Assembly: GCA_029238665.1 (NCBI GenBank)
Contig: JAQWFQ010000014.1
Location: 124,001-188,000 of the forward strand
Direction of reading: 5' to 3'
Source: Crocinitomicaceae bacterium
GTDB lineage: Bacteria; Bacteroidota; Bacteroidia; Flavobacteriales_D; Crocinitomicaceae
DNA: 64,000 nucleotides
The translations under genes were made by a program, and so were the position numbers. Each line of letters begins with the position of its first letter. Positions within the stretch are counted from its first letter, which is position 1. The notes under the pieces were generated by a model, which was given only the letters and a program-made list of their open reading frames with translations, did no database searches and had not been told where the DNA came from. Positions 58,401 through 64,000 of this stretch are shown here, piece after piece.

Positions 58401-59300
58401 TTTATGAAGGATAATCGTTTTAGATCCCGAATCAATAATTAATTCAATGTGTTCTTCTTCAAGAACAGTTTCACGATCTAAAAGAACTTCATTTCTTTCA
58501 ATAGAAACAACTTCTCCCGTATCTTCATCAACGAAATCTTCAACCCAAGATTTAAGAACTCTCGCTGCAAGCTTACGACCTAATGCCTTTTTCAAATTGG
58601 CTTTAGTTGCTTTTAACTCATCTGCAAGATCAAAAATATCAAGTATATCTTTATCTGTTTCGTAACCAATTGCTCTAAACAATGTTGTTACAGGTAACTT
58701 TTTCTTACGATCGATATACGCATACATAACACTGTTAATGTCAGTAGCAAATTCAATCCAAGATCCTTTAAAAGGAATTACACGCGCAGAATACAATTTA
58801 GTACCATTAGCGTGACGACTCTGCCCAAAGAATACACCCGGAGAACGGTGCAGTTGAGAAACAATAACTCTCTCTGCTCCATTCACAACAAATGATCCTT
58901 TCGGAGTCATATATGGAATTGTACCTAAGTACACATCTTGAACGATTGTTTCAAAATCTTCGTGTTCAGGATCTGTACAGTACAGCTTTAATTTAGCTTT
59001 AAGTGGGACACTGTATGTTAACCCTCTGTCGATACACTCTGCAATTGAGTAACGTGGAGGATCTACAAAATAGTCCAAAAACTCTAATACAAATTGATTT
59101 CTTGTATCAGAAATAGGGAAGTTTTCAGCGAAAACTTTAAACAACCCCTCGCTTTCTCTATTATCTGGAGTAGTTTCCAATTGGAAAAACTCCTGGAAAG
59201 ACTTTAATTGAATATCCAAAAAGTCAGGATACGCAAATTGATTTTTGCTAGAAGCAAAATTCACTCTTGTCGAAATACTGTTTGATGATGCCAAGGCCAA
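55482..59300 (-). CDS. rpoB: RNA polymerase beta subunit (TTG start)
   Basis: RpoB forms the other half of the active cleft. The 1272-residue protein is complete. The rifampicin pocket looks wild type ([15 protein letters not shown] and [13 protein letters not shown] keep Asp, His and Ser at the common mutation sites). The first codon is TTG at 59300; stop codons in frame lie a few codons upstream and the first ATG comes far inside the conserved region, so a non-ATG start is needed. A second TTG at 59294 is the only close alternative. An attenuator-like hairpin stands 47 nt upstream, after rplL. Confidence 0.97.
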   Translation of the reverse strand: MALASSNSISTRVNFASSKNQFAYPDFLDIQLKSFQEFFQLETTPDNRESEGLFKVFAENFPISDTRNQFVLEFLDYFVDPPRYSIAECIDRGLTYSVPLKAKLKLYCTDPEHEDFETIVQDVYLGTIPYMTPKGSFVVNGAERVIVSQLHRSPGVFFGQSRHANGTKLYSARVIPFKGSWIEFATDINSVMYAYIDRKKKLPVTTLFRAIGYETDKDILDIFDLADELKATKANLKKALGRKLAARVLKSWVEDFVDEDTGEVVSIERNEVLLDRETVLEEEHIELIIDSGSKTIILHKEDVNSADFTIIYNTLQKDTANSEKEAVEHIYRQLRNAEPPDYETAKGVFEKLFFSDTRYDLGEVGRFRLNKKLGVNMEETSRVLTKPDMISIIKYLIELINSKAEVDDIDHLSNRRVRTVGEQLYSQFGVGLARMARTIRERMNVRDNEVFTPIDLINAKTLSSVINSFFGTNQLSQFMDQTNPLSEVTHKRRLSALGPGGLSRERAGFEVRDVHYTHYGRLCTIETPEGPNIGLISSLCVFAKVNKLGFIETPYRTVTNGKVDIKSEPTYLSAEEEHDNIIAQANANVNDKGVFLDDVVKARFGHDFPVINPKKISLMDVGANQIASIAASSIPFLEHDDANRALMGSNMQRQAVPLLKPNSPIVGTGIEELVAKDSRVLINAEGTGVVEYVDAKEIVIKYNWTKEDKLVSFDSEVVHYPLTKFAKTNQGTSINLKPIVKKGDKVTEGQVLCEGYATQKGELALGQNLKVAFMPWKGYNFEDAIVISERVVRDDIFTSIHIDEFSLDVRDTKRGMEELTSDIPNVSEEATKDLDENGLIRVGAEIKEGDILIGKITPKGETDPSPEEKLLRAIFGDKAGDVKDASLKAGPSLRGVVVEKKLFSRAIKDRKSKAQDKPILAGLDVDFDKEFVALKANLIEKLLAIVVDAKSAGVYNNFKEEIIKKGTKFSSRSLNAIDFSIVNPTSWTADEKVNALIGRVIHNFNIKSNDLLGTYKRKKFHISVGDELPAGIIKMAKVYVAKKRKLKVGDKMAGRHGNKGIVANIVRQEDMPFLEDGTPVDIVLNPLGVPSRMNLGQIYETVLGWAGEKLGIKFATPIFDGAHPTEIDAWTEKAGVPRSGKTYLYDGGTGDRFDQTATVGIIYMLKLSHMVGDKMHARSIGPYSLITQQPLGGKAQFGGQRFGEMEVWALEAFGAANILQEILTVKSDDVMGRAKAYEAIVKGDNIPEPGIPESFNVLLHELKGLCLNVSMD

Positions 59301-59347
59301 ACTTTTTTATTAGTGAATAAAAAATGTGTGCAAATTGCACGTAATGT

Positions 59348-59392
59348 AAAAAAACAGGAATAGGCACCCCGAAAAATCGGGGTGCCTTTCCT
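59348..59392 (-). terminator. rplL-rpoB attenuator or terminator
   Basis: On the minus strand GGCACCCCGA pairs with TCGGGGTGCC, with outer GGAA/TTCC pairs, and a run of seven T (59354-59348) follows. It lies 18 nt after the rplL stop and 47 nt before the rpoB start. In other bacteria such a site lowers rpoBC relative to the ribosomal genes. Confidence 0.82.
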
Positions 59393-59409
59393 ATTAAATA
59401 GTAATCAGA

Positions 59410-59787
59410 TTACTTAATCTCAACTTCAGCTCCTGCTTCTTCTAGAGAAGTTTTAAGACCTTCAGCTTCGTCTTTAGAAACACCAGCTTTAATTGTTGTT
59501 GGTGCAGCATCAACCATACCTTTAGACTCTTTTAATCCAGAACCAGTTAATTCCTTAACTAATTTCACTACTGCAAGCTTAGATCCACCTGCTGCTTTAA
59601 GGATTACATCAAACTCAGTTTGAGCTTCTTCAGCATCACCACCTCCAGCGGCTCCACCAGCTGCTACAGCTACAGCCGCAGCTGCAGGTTCGATTCCATA
59701 CTCATCCTTAAGGATTGTTGCTAGTTCGTTTACATCTTTAACTGTAAGATTAACTAACGCTTCTGCCATTTCTTTCAAATCAGCCAT
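59410..59787 (-). CDS. rplL: Ribosomal protein bL12 (L7/L12)
   Basis: bL12 forms the flexible stalk that recruits translation factors. The 125-residue product has the N-terminal dimer part ([26 protein letters not shown]), an Ala/Gly-rich hinge (about 36-50), and the factor-binding C-terminal domain ([35 protein letters not shown] read in parts). Length is normal. It follows rplJ by 40 nt and ends before the rplL-rpoB hairpin. Confidence 0.98.
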   Translation of the reverse strand: MADLKEMAEALVNLTVKDVNELATILKDEYGIEPAAAAVAVAAGGAAGGGDAEEAQTEFDVILKAAGGSKLAVVKLVKELTGSGLKESKGMVDAAPTTIKAGVSKDEAEGLKTSLEEAGAEVEIK

Positions 59788-59827
59788 TTTATTTTAAATT
59801 TAAATAGTTCGTAAATAATAATAATAA

Positions 59828-60349
59828 TTATGCTCTTCCTTCGAGCGTTTTAAGGATACCAGCAAGTTTCCCACCAGCACCTTTAAGTCCAGAAACAACG
59901 TTCTTAGCAGGACTTTGAAGTATTGTAATAATTTCTCCAAGTAATTCTTCTTTGCTTTTGATTTCAGAAAGAATAGATAGTTGATCATCGCCAACATATA
60001 CACTCTCATCAATCCAAGCACCTTTAAGAATTGGCTTATCTACTTTCTTACGAAAATCTTTAATAAGCTTTGCAGGAACATTACCAACCTCAGAAAACAT
60101 AATAGAAGTAGCTCCTGAAAGAGTATCTTTCAATTCACCAAACTCCTTACCTTCAACTCGCTCCATTGCTTTAGCTAATAGTGTGTTTTTCACTACGCGC
60201 ATGCTAACGTTTGCGTTAAAAGCTTTTCTTCTTAGGCCGTTAATTACTTCAACTGTTAATTCCGCTGTGTCTGTCAAATAGATAACATTATTAGCAGCTA
60301 AATCTGCTGTTAAATCATCTATGTACTTTGCTTTTTCTTCTCTTGTCAT
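59828..60349 (-). CDS. rplJ: Ribosomal protein uL10
   Basis: uL10 anchors the bL12 stalk to 23S rRNA. The 173-residue product starts MTREEKAKYIDDLTADLAAN, with the RNA-binding part NVSMRVVKNTLLAKAME and a C-terminal helix for bL12 dimers (GAGGKLAGILKTLEGRA). It lies 11 nt after rplA, so there is no room for the long leader that controls rplJ in E. coli. Confidence 0.97.
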   Translation of the reverse strand: MTREEKAKYIDDLTADLAANNVIYLTDTAELTVEVINGLRRKAFNANVSMRVVKNTLLAKAMERVEGKEFGELKDTLSGATSIMFSEVGNVPAKLIKDFRKKVDKPILKGAWIDESVYVGDDQLSILSEIKSKEELLGEIITILQSPAKNVVSGLKGAGGKLAGILKTLEGRA

Positions 60350-60360
60350 CTTAGTAAGTT

Positions 60361-61056
60361 TTAAGCAATTACAGACTTAGTATCAACTAGAATACTTGGG
60401 CTCATTGTAGAACTTAAGTAAAGGCTTTTGATATAAACACCTTTAGCAGAAGAAGGTTTAAGTTTAACGATTGTTTGTAACAACTCATCGACATTGTCTT
60501 TGATTTTGTCACCATCGAAACTAGCCTTCGCTACCATTGCGTGGATAATACCATACTTATCAACTTTAAAGTCGATTTTACCTGCTTTTACTTCAGTTAC
60601 AGCTTTCCCAATATCCATTGTTACTGTACCAGTTTTTGGATTAGGCATTAAACCTCTTGGTCCTAAAACACGACCTAGAGCACCTACTTTACCCATTACT
60701 GCTGGCATAGTAATAATAACATCGATATCTGTCCAACCTCCTTTGATTTTTGCGATATAATCGTCTAAACCAACGTAATCAGCACCAGCTGCTTTTGCTT
60801 CTTCTTCCTTGTCAGGAGTACAAAGTACAAGTACTTTCATATCCTTACCAGTTCCGTGTGGCAATGCAACAGTACCTCTCACCATTTGATTTGCTTTTCT
60901 TGGATCAACTCCAAGACGAATACATACATCAACTGAGGCATCAAATTTAGTAGTAGAAACTTCTTTCACTAAATTGCATGCATCAGCTATGGAATAAGCT
61001 CTTTCCGAATCTATCTTCGCTAGAGCTTCTTTTCTCTTTTTAGATATTCTTCCCAT
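60361..61056 (-). CDS. rplA: Ribosomal protein uL1
   Basis: uL1 forms the L1 stalk at the ribosomal exit site and can repress its own operon. The 231-residue product shows the usual motifs ([50 protein letters not shown]). Length is normal. It starts 11 nt after rplK. No L1-binding mimic could be picked out by eye in the leader. Confidence 0.98.
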   Translation of the reverse strand: MGRISKKRKEALAKIDSERAYSIADACNLVKEVSTTKFDASVDVCIRLGVDPRKANQMVRGTVALPHGTGKDMKVLVLCTPDKEEEAKAAGADYVGLDDYIAKIKGGWTDIDVIITMPAVMGKVGALGRVLGPRGLMPNPKTGTVTMDIGKAVTEVKAGKIDFKVDKYGIIHAMVAKASFDGDKIKDNVDELLQTIVKLKPSSAKGVYIKSLYLSSTMSPSILVDTKSVIA

Positions 61057-61067
61057 CTGTTATACAA

Positions 61068-61514
61068 TTAATTAGTTACGGGTGCTTCACCACCTTTTAC
61101 AATAACTCCCATACTTCTTGCTGTTCCTGCGATCATGCGCATAGCACTGTCAACAGTAAAGCAATTCATATCCGGCAACTTATCTTCAGCGATTATGCGA
61201 ACTTTATCCCAAGAAATTGTACCAACCTTGGCACGGTTTGATTCCGAAGAACCCTTCTTAAGATTAATTTGTTCCATAATTTGAACTGCTGCTGGAGGAG
61301 TTTTTATTACGAAATCAAAAGACTTATCACTGTAAACAGTGATAACTGCTGGTAATACCTTTCCAGGTTTGTCCTGCGTACGAGCATTAAACTGCTTGCA
61401 GAACTCCATGATGTTAACCCCTTTTGCACCAAGTGCGGGACCAACGGGAGGAGCTGGATTGGCAGCACCACCTCTGATCTGTAATTTGATCAAACCTGCT
61501 ACTTCTTTAGCCAT
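61068..61514 (-). CDS. rplK: Ribosomal protein uL11
   Basis: uL11 binds the GTPase centre of 23S rRNA. The 148-residue product has the proline-rich N-terminal part ([19 protein letters not shown]) and the RNA-binding C-terminal part ([21 protein letters not shown]). It lies 82 nt after nusG; a modest GAAAGC/GCTTTC hairpin lies in that gap without a T run. Confidence 0.98.
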   Translation of the reverse strand: MAKEVAGLIKLQIRGGAANPAPPVGPALGAKGVNIMEFCKQFNARTQDKPGKVLPAVITVYSDKSFDFVIKTPPAAVQIMEQINLKKGSSESNRAKVGTISWDKVRIIAEDKLPDMNCFTVDSAMRMIAGTARSMGVIVKGGEAPVTN

Positions 61515-61596
61515 TTGTTTTTAAATTATGTAGTCAAACATGATTACTTACTGGAAGCTTTAATAGCTTTCATCACTCCTACGGTTAATATACTCT

Positions 61597-62148
61597 TTAA
61601 ACTTCTTTTTCTACTTGCATGTAGCTAAGCTCTAGTAAATTCTTTCTTCCGAATATCTTCACCATTACTTTTAGCTTTTTCTTCTCTTCGTTGATCTCAT
61701 CAACAACACCACTAAAGTTGTTAAACGGCCCATCAATAACTTTAACAGCCTCACCAACAACAAATGGAATTCTCATCTCTTCTTCAGACTCAGAAAGTTC
61801 ATCAACCTTACCTAAGATTCTATTCACTTCTGAAACCCTCATTGGAGAAGGATCACCTCCTTTTTCATTCCCTAAGAAACCGATTACATTAGGAATGCTT
61901 CTAATTACGTGAGGAACCTCACCAACTAGAGCAGCCTCAACCAGCACATATCCTGGTAAATACGACTTTTCTTTAGAAACTTTTTTTCCCTTTCTAATCT
62001 GAAATACTTTTTCAGTAGGAATTAAAATTTGATCAATGAAATCGTCAAGTTTTAGTCTAGAAATCTCCATTTCTAGATACTCCTTAACTTTCTTTTCTTT
62101 TCCACTGATAGCTCTAACAACATACCAACGTTTTACAATCTCCGCCAT
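61597..62148 (-). CDS. nusG: Transcription antitermination factor NusG
   Basis: NusG binds RNA polymerase and links it to Rho or ribosomes. The 183-residue product has the NGN domain (RWYVVRAISGKEKKVKEYLE, YVLVEA, VIGFLG) and the C-terminal KOW domain (GEAVKVIDGPFNNFSGVVDEI). No large insert is present. It starts 7 nt after secE. Confidence 0.97.
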   Translation of the reverse strand: MAEIVKRWYVVRAISGKEKKVKEYLEMEISRLKLDDFIDQILIPTEKVFQIRKGKKVSKEKSYLPGYVLVEAALVGEVPHVIRSIPNVIGFLGNEKGGDPSPMRVSEVNRILGKVDELSESEEEMRIPFVVGEAVKVIDGPFNNFSGVVDEINEEKKKLKVMVKIFGRKNLLELSYMQVEKEV

Positions 62149-62155
62149 GTTTCGA

Positions 62156-62374
62156 TTAGAGTTTATAAATGAATCCTAGTAAACCTCTCCATGTAGACCC
62201 ACTGTCTCCTGTGATTCCAAAAGTGAAATCCATTACAAAAATTGTAAGCGCTATAAGCACTGAAGCTACAACCACAATAACTGTGTTACTTTGCAGCTCT
62301 TTCCATGTCGGCCATGTAACTCTATGAGTCATTTCCGTCACAGTTTCACTAAAATATTCTTTAAATTTTGACAT
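62156..62374 (-). CDS. secE: Preprotein translocase subunit SecE
   Basis: This is the short, single-helix SecE form (72 residues): an amphipathic N-terminal helix with MTHRVTWPTWKELQSNT, then one membrane helix (VIVVVASVLIALTIFVMDF). It starts right after tRNA-Trp (13 nt) and is followed by nusG, the usual order. Confidence 0.96.
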   Translation of the reverse strand: MSKFKEYFSETVTEMTHRVTWPTWKELQSNTVIVVVASVLIALTIFVMDFTFGITGDSGSTWRGLLGFIYKL

Positions 62375-62387
62375 CTCATCAATTTAG

Positions 62388-62460
62388 CACGGGCGGTAGG
62401 ATTCGAACCCACGACCAATGGTTTTGGAGACCAGTACTCTACCAACTGAGCTACACCCGT
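62388..62460 (-). tRNA. tRNA-Trp (CCA)
   Basis: The 73 nt cloverleaf reads from 62460 down: acceptor ACGGGTG pairs with CGCCCGT (one G-U pair), the D-arm has AGCTCAGTTGGTAGAG, the anticodon loop CTCCAAA holds CCA, and the T-arm has GGTTCGAATCC. The discriminator is G. The CCA end is not encoded. It lies between tuf and secE, as usual in the phylum. Confidence 0.96.
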
Positions 62461-62463
62461 GTA

Positions 62464-62487
62464 AAAGGGGGAGCGAACTCCCCCTTT
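62464..62487 (-). terminator. Hairpin after tuf
   Basis: AAAGGGGGAG pairs with CTCCCCCTTT around a CGAA loop, with TTTT after it on the minus strand. The T run is short and tRNA-Trp follows within 4 nt, so it may serve as a partial terminator or as a processing and stability element. Confidence 0.65.
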
Positions 62488-62514
62488 AAATATATTACCT
62501 TAATAATATGATTA

Positions 62515-63702
62515 TTATGAAATAATCTCAGTAACCTGTCCAGCACCTACAGTTCTACCACCCTCACGGATAGCGAAACGTAAACCTTTAGACATTGCTA
62601 CCGGTACAATCAACTTAACAGTAATTGTAACGTTATCTCCTGGCATTACCATTTCACGACCATCAGTCAAGAAAATTTCACCAGTTACATCTGTAGTTCT
62701 TAAGTAGAACTGAGGACGGTATTTGTTATGGAAAGGAGTGTGACGACCACCTTCTTCTTTCTTCAATACATAGATCTCAGCTTTAAACTCAGTATGTGGA
62801 GTCGTTGAACCTTTCTTACAGATAACCATTCCACGTTTGATTTGAGACTTCTCAATTCCACGTAGTAATAAACCAACGTTATCACCAGCTTCACCTCTAT
62901 CCAAAATCTTACGGAACATCTCAACTCCAGTTACAGTAGATTCTAAGTTAGAGTCACCCATACCTAAAATATCAACAGCATCTCCAGTGTTAATAACACC
63001 AGCTTCAATACGACCAGTTGCTACAGTACCACGACCAGTAATCGTAAATACATCCTCAACAGGCATTAAGAATGGCTTATCAACATCACGAGGAGGTAAT
63101 TCAATCCAAGTATCAACTGATTCCATCAATTCATTAACTGAAGCTACCCACTTATCGTCACCGTTCAATGCACCAAGTGCAGAACCAGCAATAACAGGAG
63201 TGTTGTCTCCATCGTACTCATAGAACTCTAACAATTCTCTGATTTCCATTTCAACTAACTCAAGTAACTCTTCATCATCAACCATATCCACTTTATTCAT
63301 GAATACAACCATTCTTGGAACACCAACCTGACGTCCTAATAAGATGTGCTCACGAGTTTGAGGCATTGGTCCATCAGTAGCAGCAACCACCAAAATAGCA
63401 CCATCCATTTGAGCAGCACCAGTAACCATGTTCTTTACGTAATCCGCGTGACCTGGACAGTCAACGTGCGCGTAGTGACGATTAGTAGTTTCATACTCAA
63501 TGTGAGATGTGTTAATAGTAATACCACGTTCTTTTTCCTCAGGTGCGTTATCGATTGAAGAGAAATCTCGTGTTTGTGCCAATCCTTGACTAGCTAATAC
63601 GCTAGAGATTGCAGCAGTTAACGTTGTTTTTCCGTGATCGACGTGACCAATAGTTCCAATGTTTACGTGTGGTTTGGAACGATCAAAAGTTTCCTTAGCC
63701 AT
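62515..63702 (-). CDS. tuf: Elongation factor Tu
   Basis: EF-Tu brings aminoacyl-tRNA to the ribosome. The 395-residue product has all G-motifs: GHVDHGKTT (G1), the switch region [21 protein letters not shown] (G3) and NKVDMVDD (G4). C-terminal beta domains are complete ([13 protein letters not shown] at the end). It lies between tRNA-Gly and tRNA-Trp. The 190 nt leader has no housekeeping -7 box, so transcription probably comes from before the tRNAs. Confidence 0.99.
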   Translation of the reverse strand: MAKETFDRSKPHVNIGTIGHVDHGKTTLTAAISSVLASQGLAQTRDFSSIDNAPEEKERGITINTSHIEYETTNRHYAHVDCPGHADYVKNMVTGAAQMDGAILVVAATDGPMPQTREHILLGRQVGVPRMVVFMNKVDMVDDEELLELVEMEIRELLEFYEYDGDNTPVIAGSALGALNGDDKWVASVNELMESVDTWIELPPRDVDKPFLMPVEDVFTITGRGTVATGRIEAGVINTGDAVDILGMGDSNLESTVTGVEMFRKILDRGEAGDNVGLLLRGIEKSQIKRGMVICKKGSTTPHTEFKAEIYVLKKEEGGRHTPFHNKYRPQFYLRTTDVTGEIFLTDGREMVMPGDNVTITVKLIVPVAMSKGLRFAIREGGRTVGAGQVTEIIS

Positions 63703-63892
63703 TGTTCTTTGTGTTTCTTAAGTTAAAAAATAAAACCTTTATTATATGCAAAAATTCCACCCAATACTGGGCGAAAAAAAATTAATTCCATTTCGAGTAA
63801 TCACCAAAAAACCTCTAAAAGCTTTATGAAAACCATTTTAATAATCAGTCCACTTCAAGATTCAATTCGGGATTTCCGTTCTTGAAAATTTG
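63703..63892 (-). other. Structured tRNA-Gly to tuf spacer
   Basis: The 190 nt spacer has no open frame or promoter box. On the minus strand two small hairpins can be drawn: TTCAAGA/TCTTGAA (about 63853-63887) and CGCCCA/TGGGTG (about 63760-63776). They may mark cleavage between the tRNA and the mRNA. Confidence 0.35.
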
Positions 63893-63965
63893 AGCGGGAG
63901 ACGAGATTCGAACTCGCGACCCTCAGCTTGGAAGGCTGACGCTCTACCAACTGAGCTACTCCCGC
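63893..63965 (-). tRNA. tRNA-Gly (TCC)
   Basis: The 73 nt cloverleaf reads from 63965 down: acceptor GCGGGAG pairs with CTCCCGC, the D-arm has AGCTCAGTTGGTAGAG, the anticodon loop CTTCCAA holds TCC, and the T-arm has AGTTCGAATCT. The discriminator is T. The CCA end is not encoded. It lies before tuf, as glyT does in the E. coli tufB operon. Confidence 0.96.
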
Positions 63966-63988
63966 TTATTAAATGATAAATAAAGAAC

Positions 63989-64000
63989 TGTGGGGAGAGC
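63989..64000 (-). tRNA. Possible 3' end of another tRNA, cut by the window edge
   Basis: The minus strand reads GCTCTCCCCACA, which looks like the 3' acceptor strand of a tRNA. The known order Thr, Tyr, Gly, tuf suggests tRNA-Tyr. Only about 12 nt are visible, so this is a weak call. Confidence 0.3.

Overview
The window is a low-GC stretch of a Bacteroidota chromosome, most likely order Flavobacteriales. This rests on a complete gliding/type IX secretion core (gldK, gldL, gldM, gldN), a secreted protease with a type IX sorting tail, a DPP11-type S46 peptidase, RNase Y, the rpoC-neighbouring DUF3467 protein, and many copies of the phylum's promoter (TTG or TTTG, about 19 nt, then TAnnTTTG). 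Ribosome-binding sites of the Shine-Dalgarno kind are not evident. The family cannot be fixed by eye. No mobile element, CRISPR array, rRNA or long repeat was seen, and no gap between genes exceeds about 250 nt.

Layout: 1-385 is the start of an ABC-F ATPase gene. 527-6824 (minus) is a PorP/SprF-like gene followed by gldK-gldL-gldM-gldN, the outer-membrane and motor parts of the type IX system. 6992-10741 (minus) holds an arginase-fold protein with damaged metal sites and topA. 10984-17536 (plus) is a run of miaB, a sigma-54 type activator, an LptE-like lipoprotein, a TPR-like protein, secG, groES and groEL. 17701-23733 (minus) has a potassium channel with a zinc-ribbon tail, ahcY, and an operon of an ABC exporter, a solute-binding-fold protein without signal peptide, and hemH. 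23881-27879 holds upp, a membrane protein, a YjjG-like phosphatase, rlmB, an OsmC protein and lipA. 28091-36986 has the M43 protease, lpdA, the S46 peptidase, an unknown membrane protein, coaE, a methyltransferase and a ZIP transporter.

36983-46596 is a surface-polysaccharide cluster: initiating sugar-phosphate transferase, aminotransferase, three glycosyltransferases, two Wzy/ligase-like membrane proteins, a hexapeptide acyltransferase and a flippase. 46717-50711 has rny, zapA with a coiled-coil partner, and an M23 peptidase. 50731 to the end is the conserved transcription/translation block read on the minus strand: tRNA-Gly, tuf, tRNA-Trp, secE, nusG, rplK, rplA, rplJ, rplL, rpoB, rpoC, then DUF3467.

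Most of the window is core genome, and I do not see a convincing wholly new system. The best leads are -7 boxes sitting 3-5 nt before start codons (probable leaderless mRNAs), an arginase-fold protein that has lost two metal ligands, a cytoplasmic solute-binding-fold protein between an ABC exporter and ferrochelatase, a zinc-ribbon-tailed potassium channel, and rpoB beginning with TTG just behind an attenuator-like hairpin.
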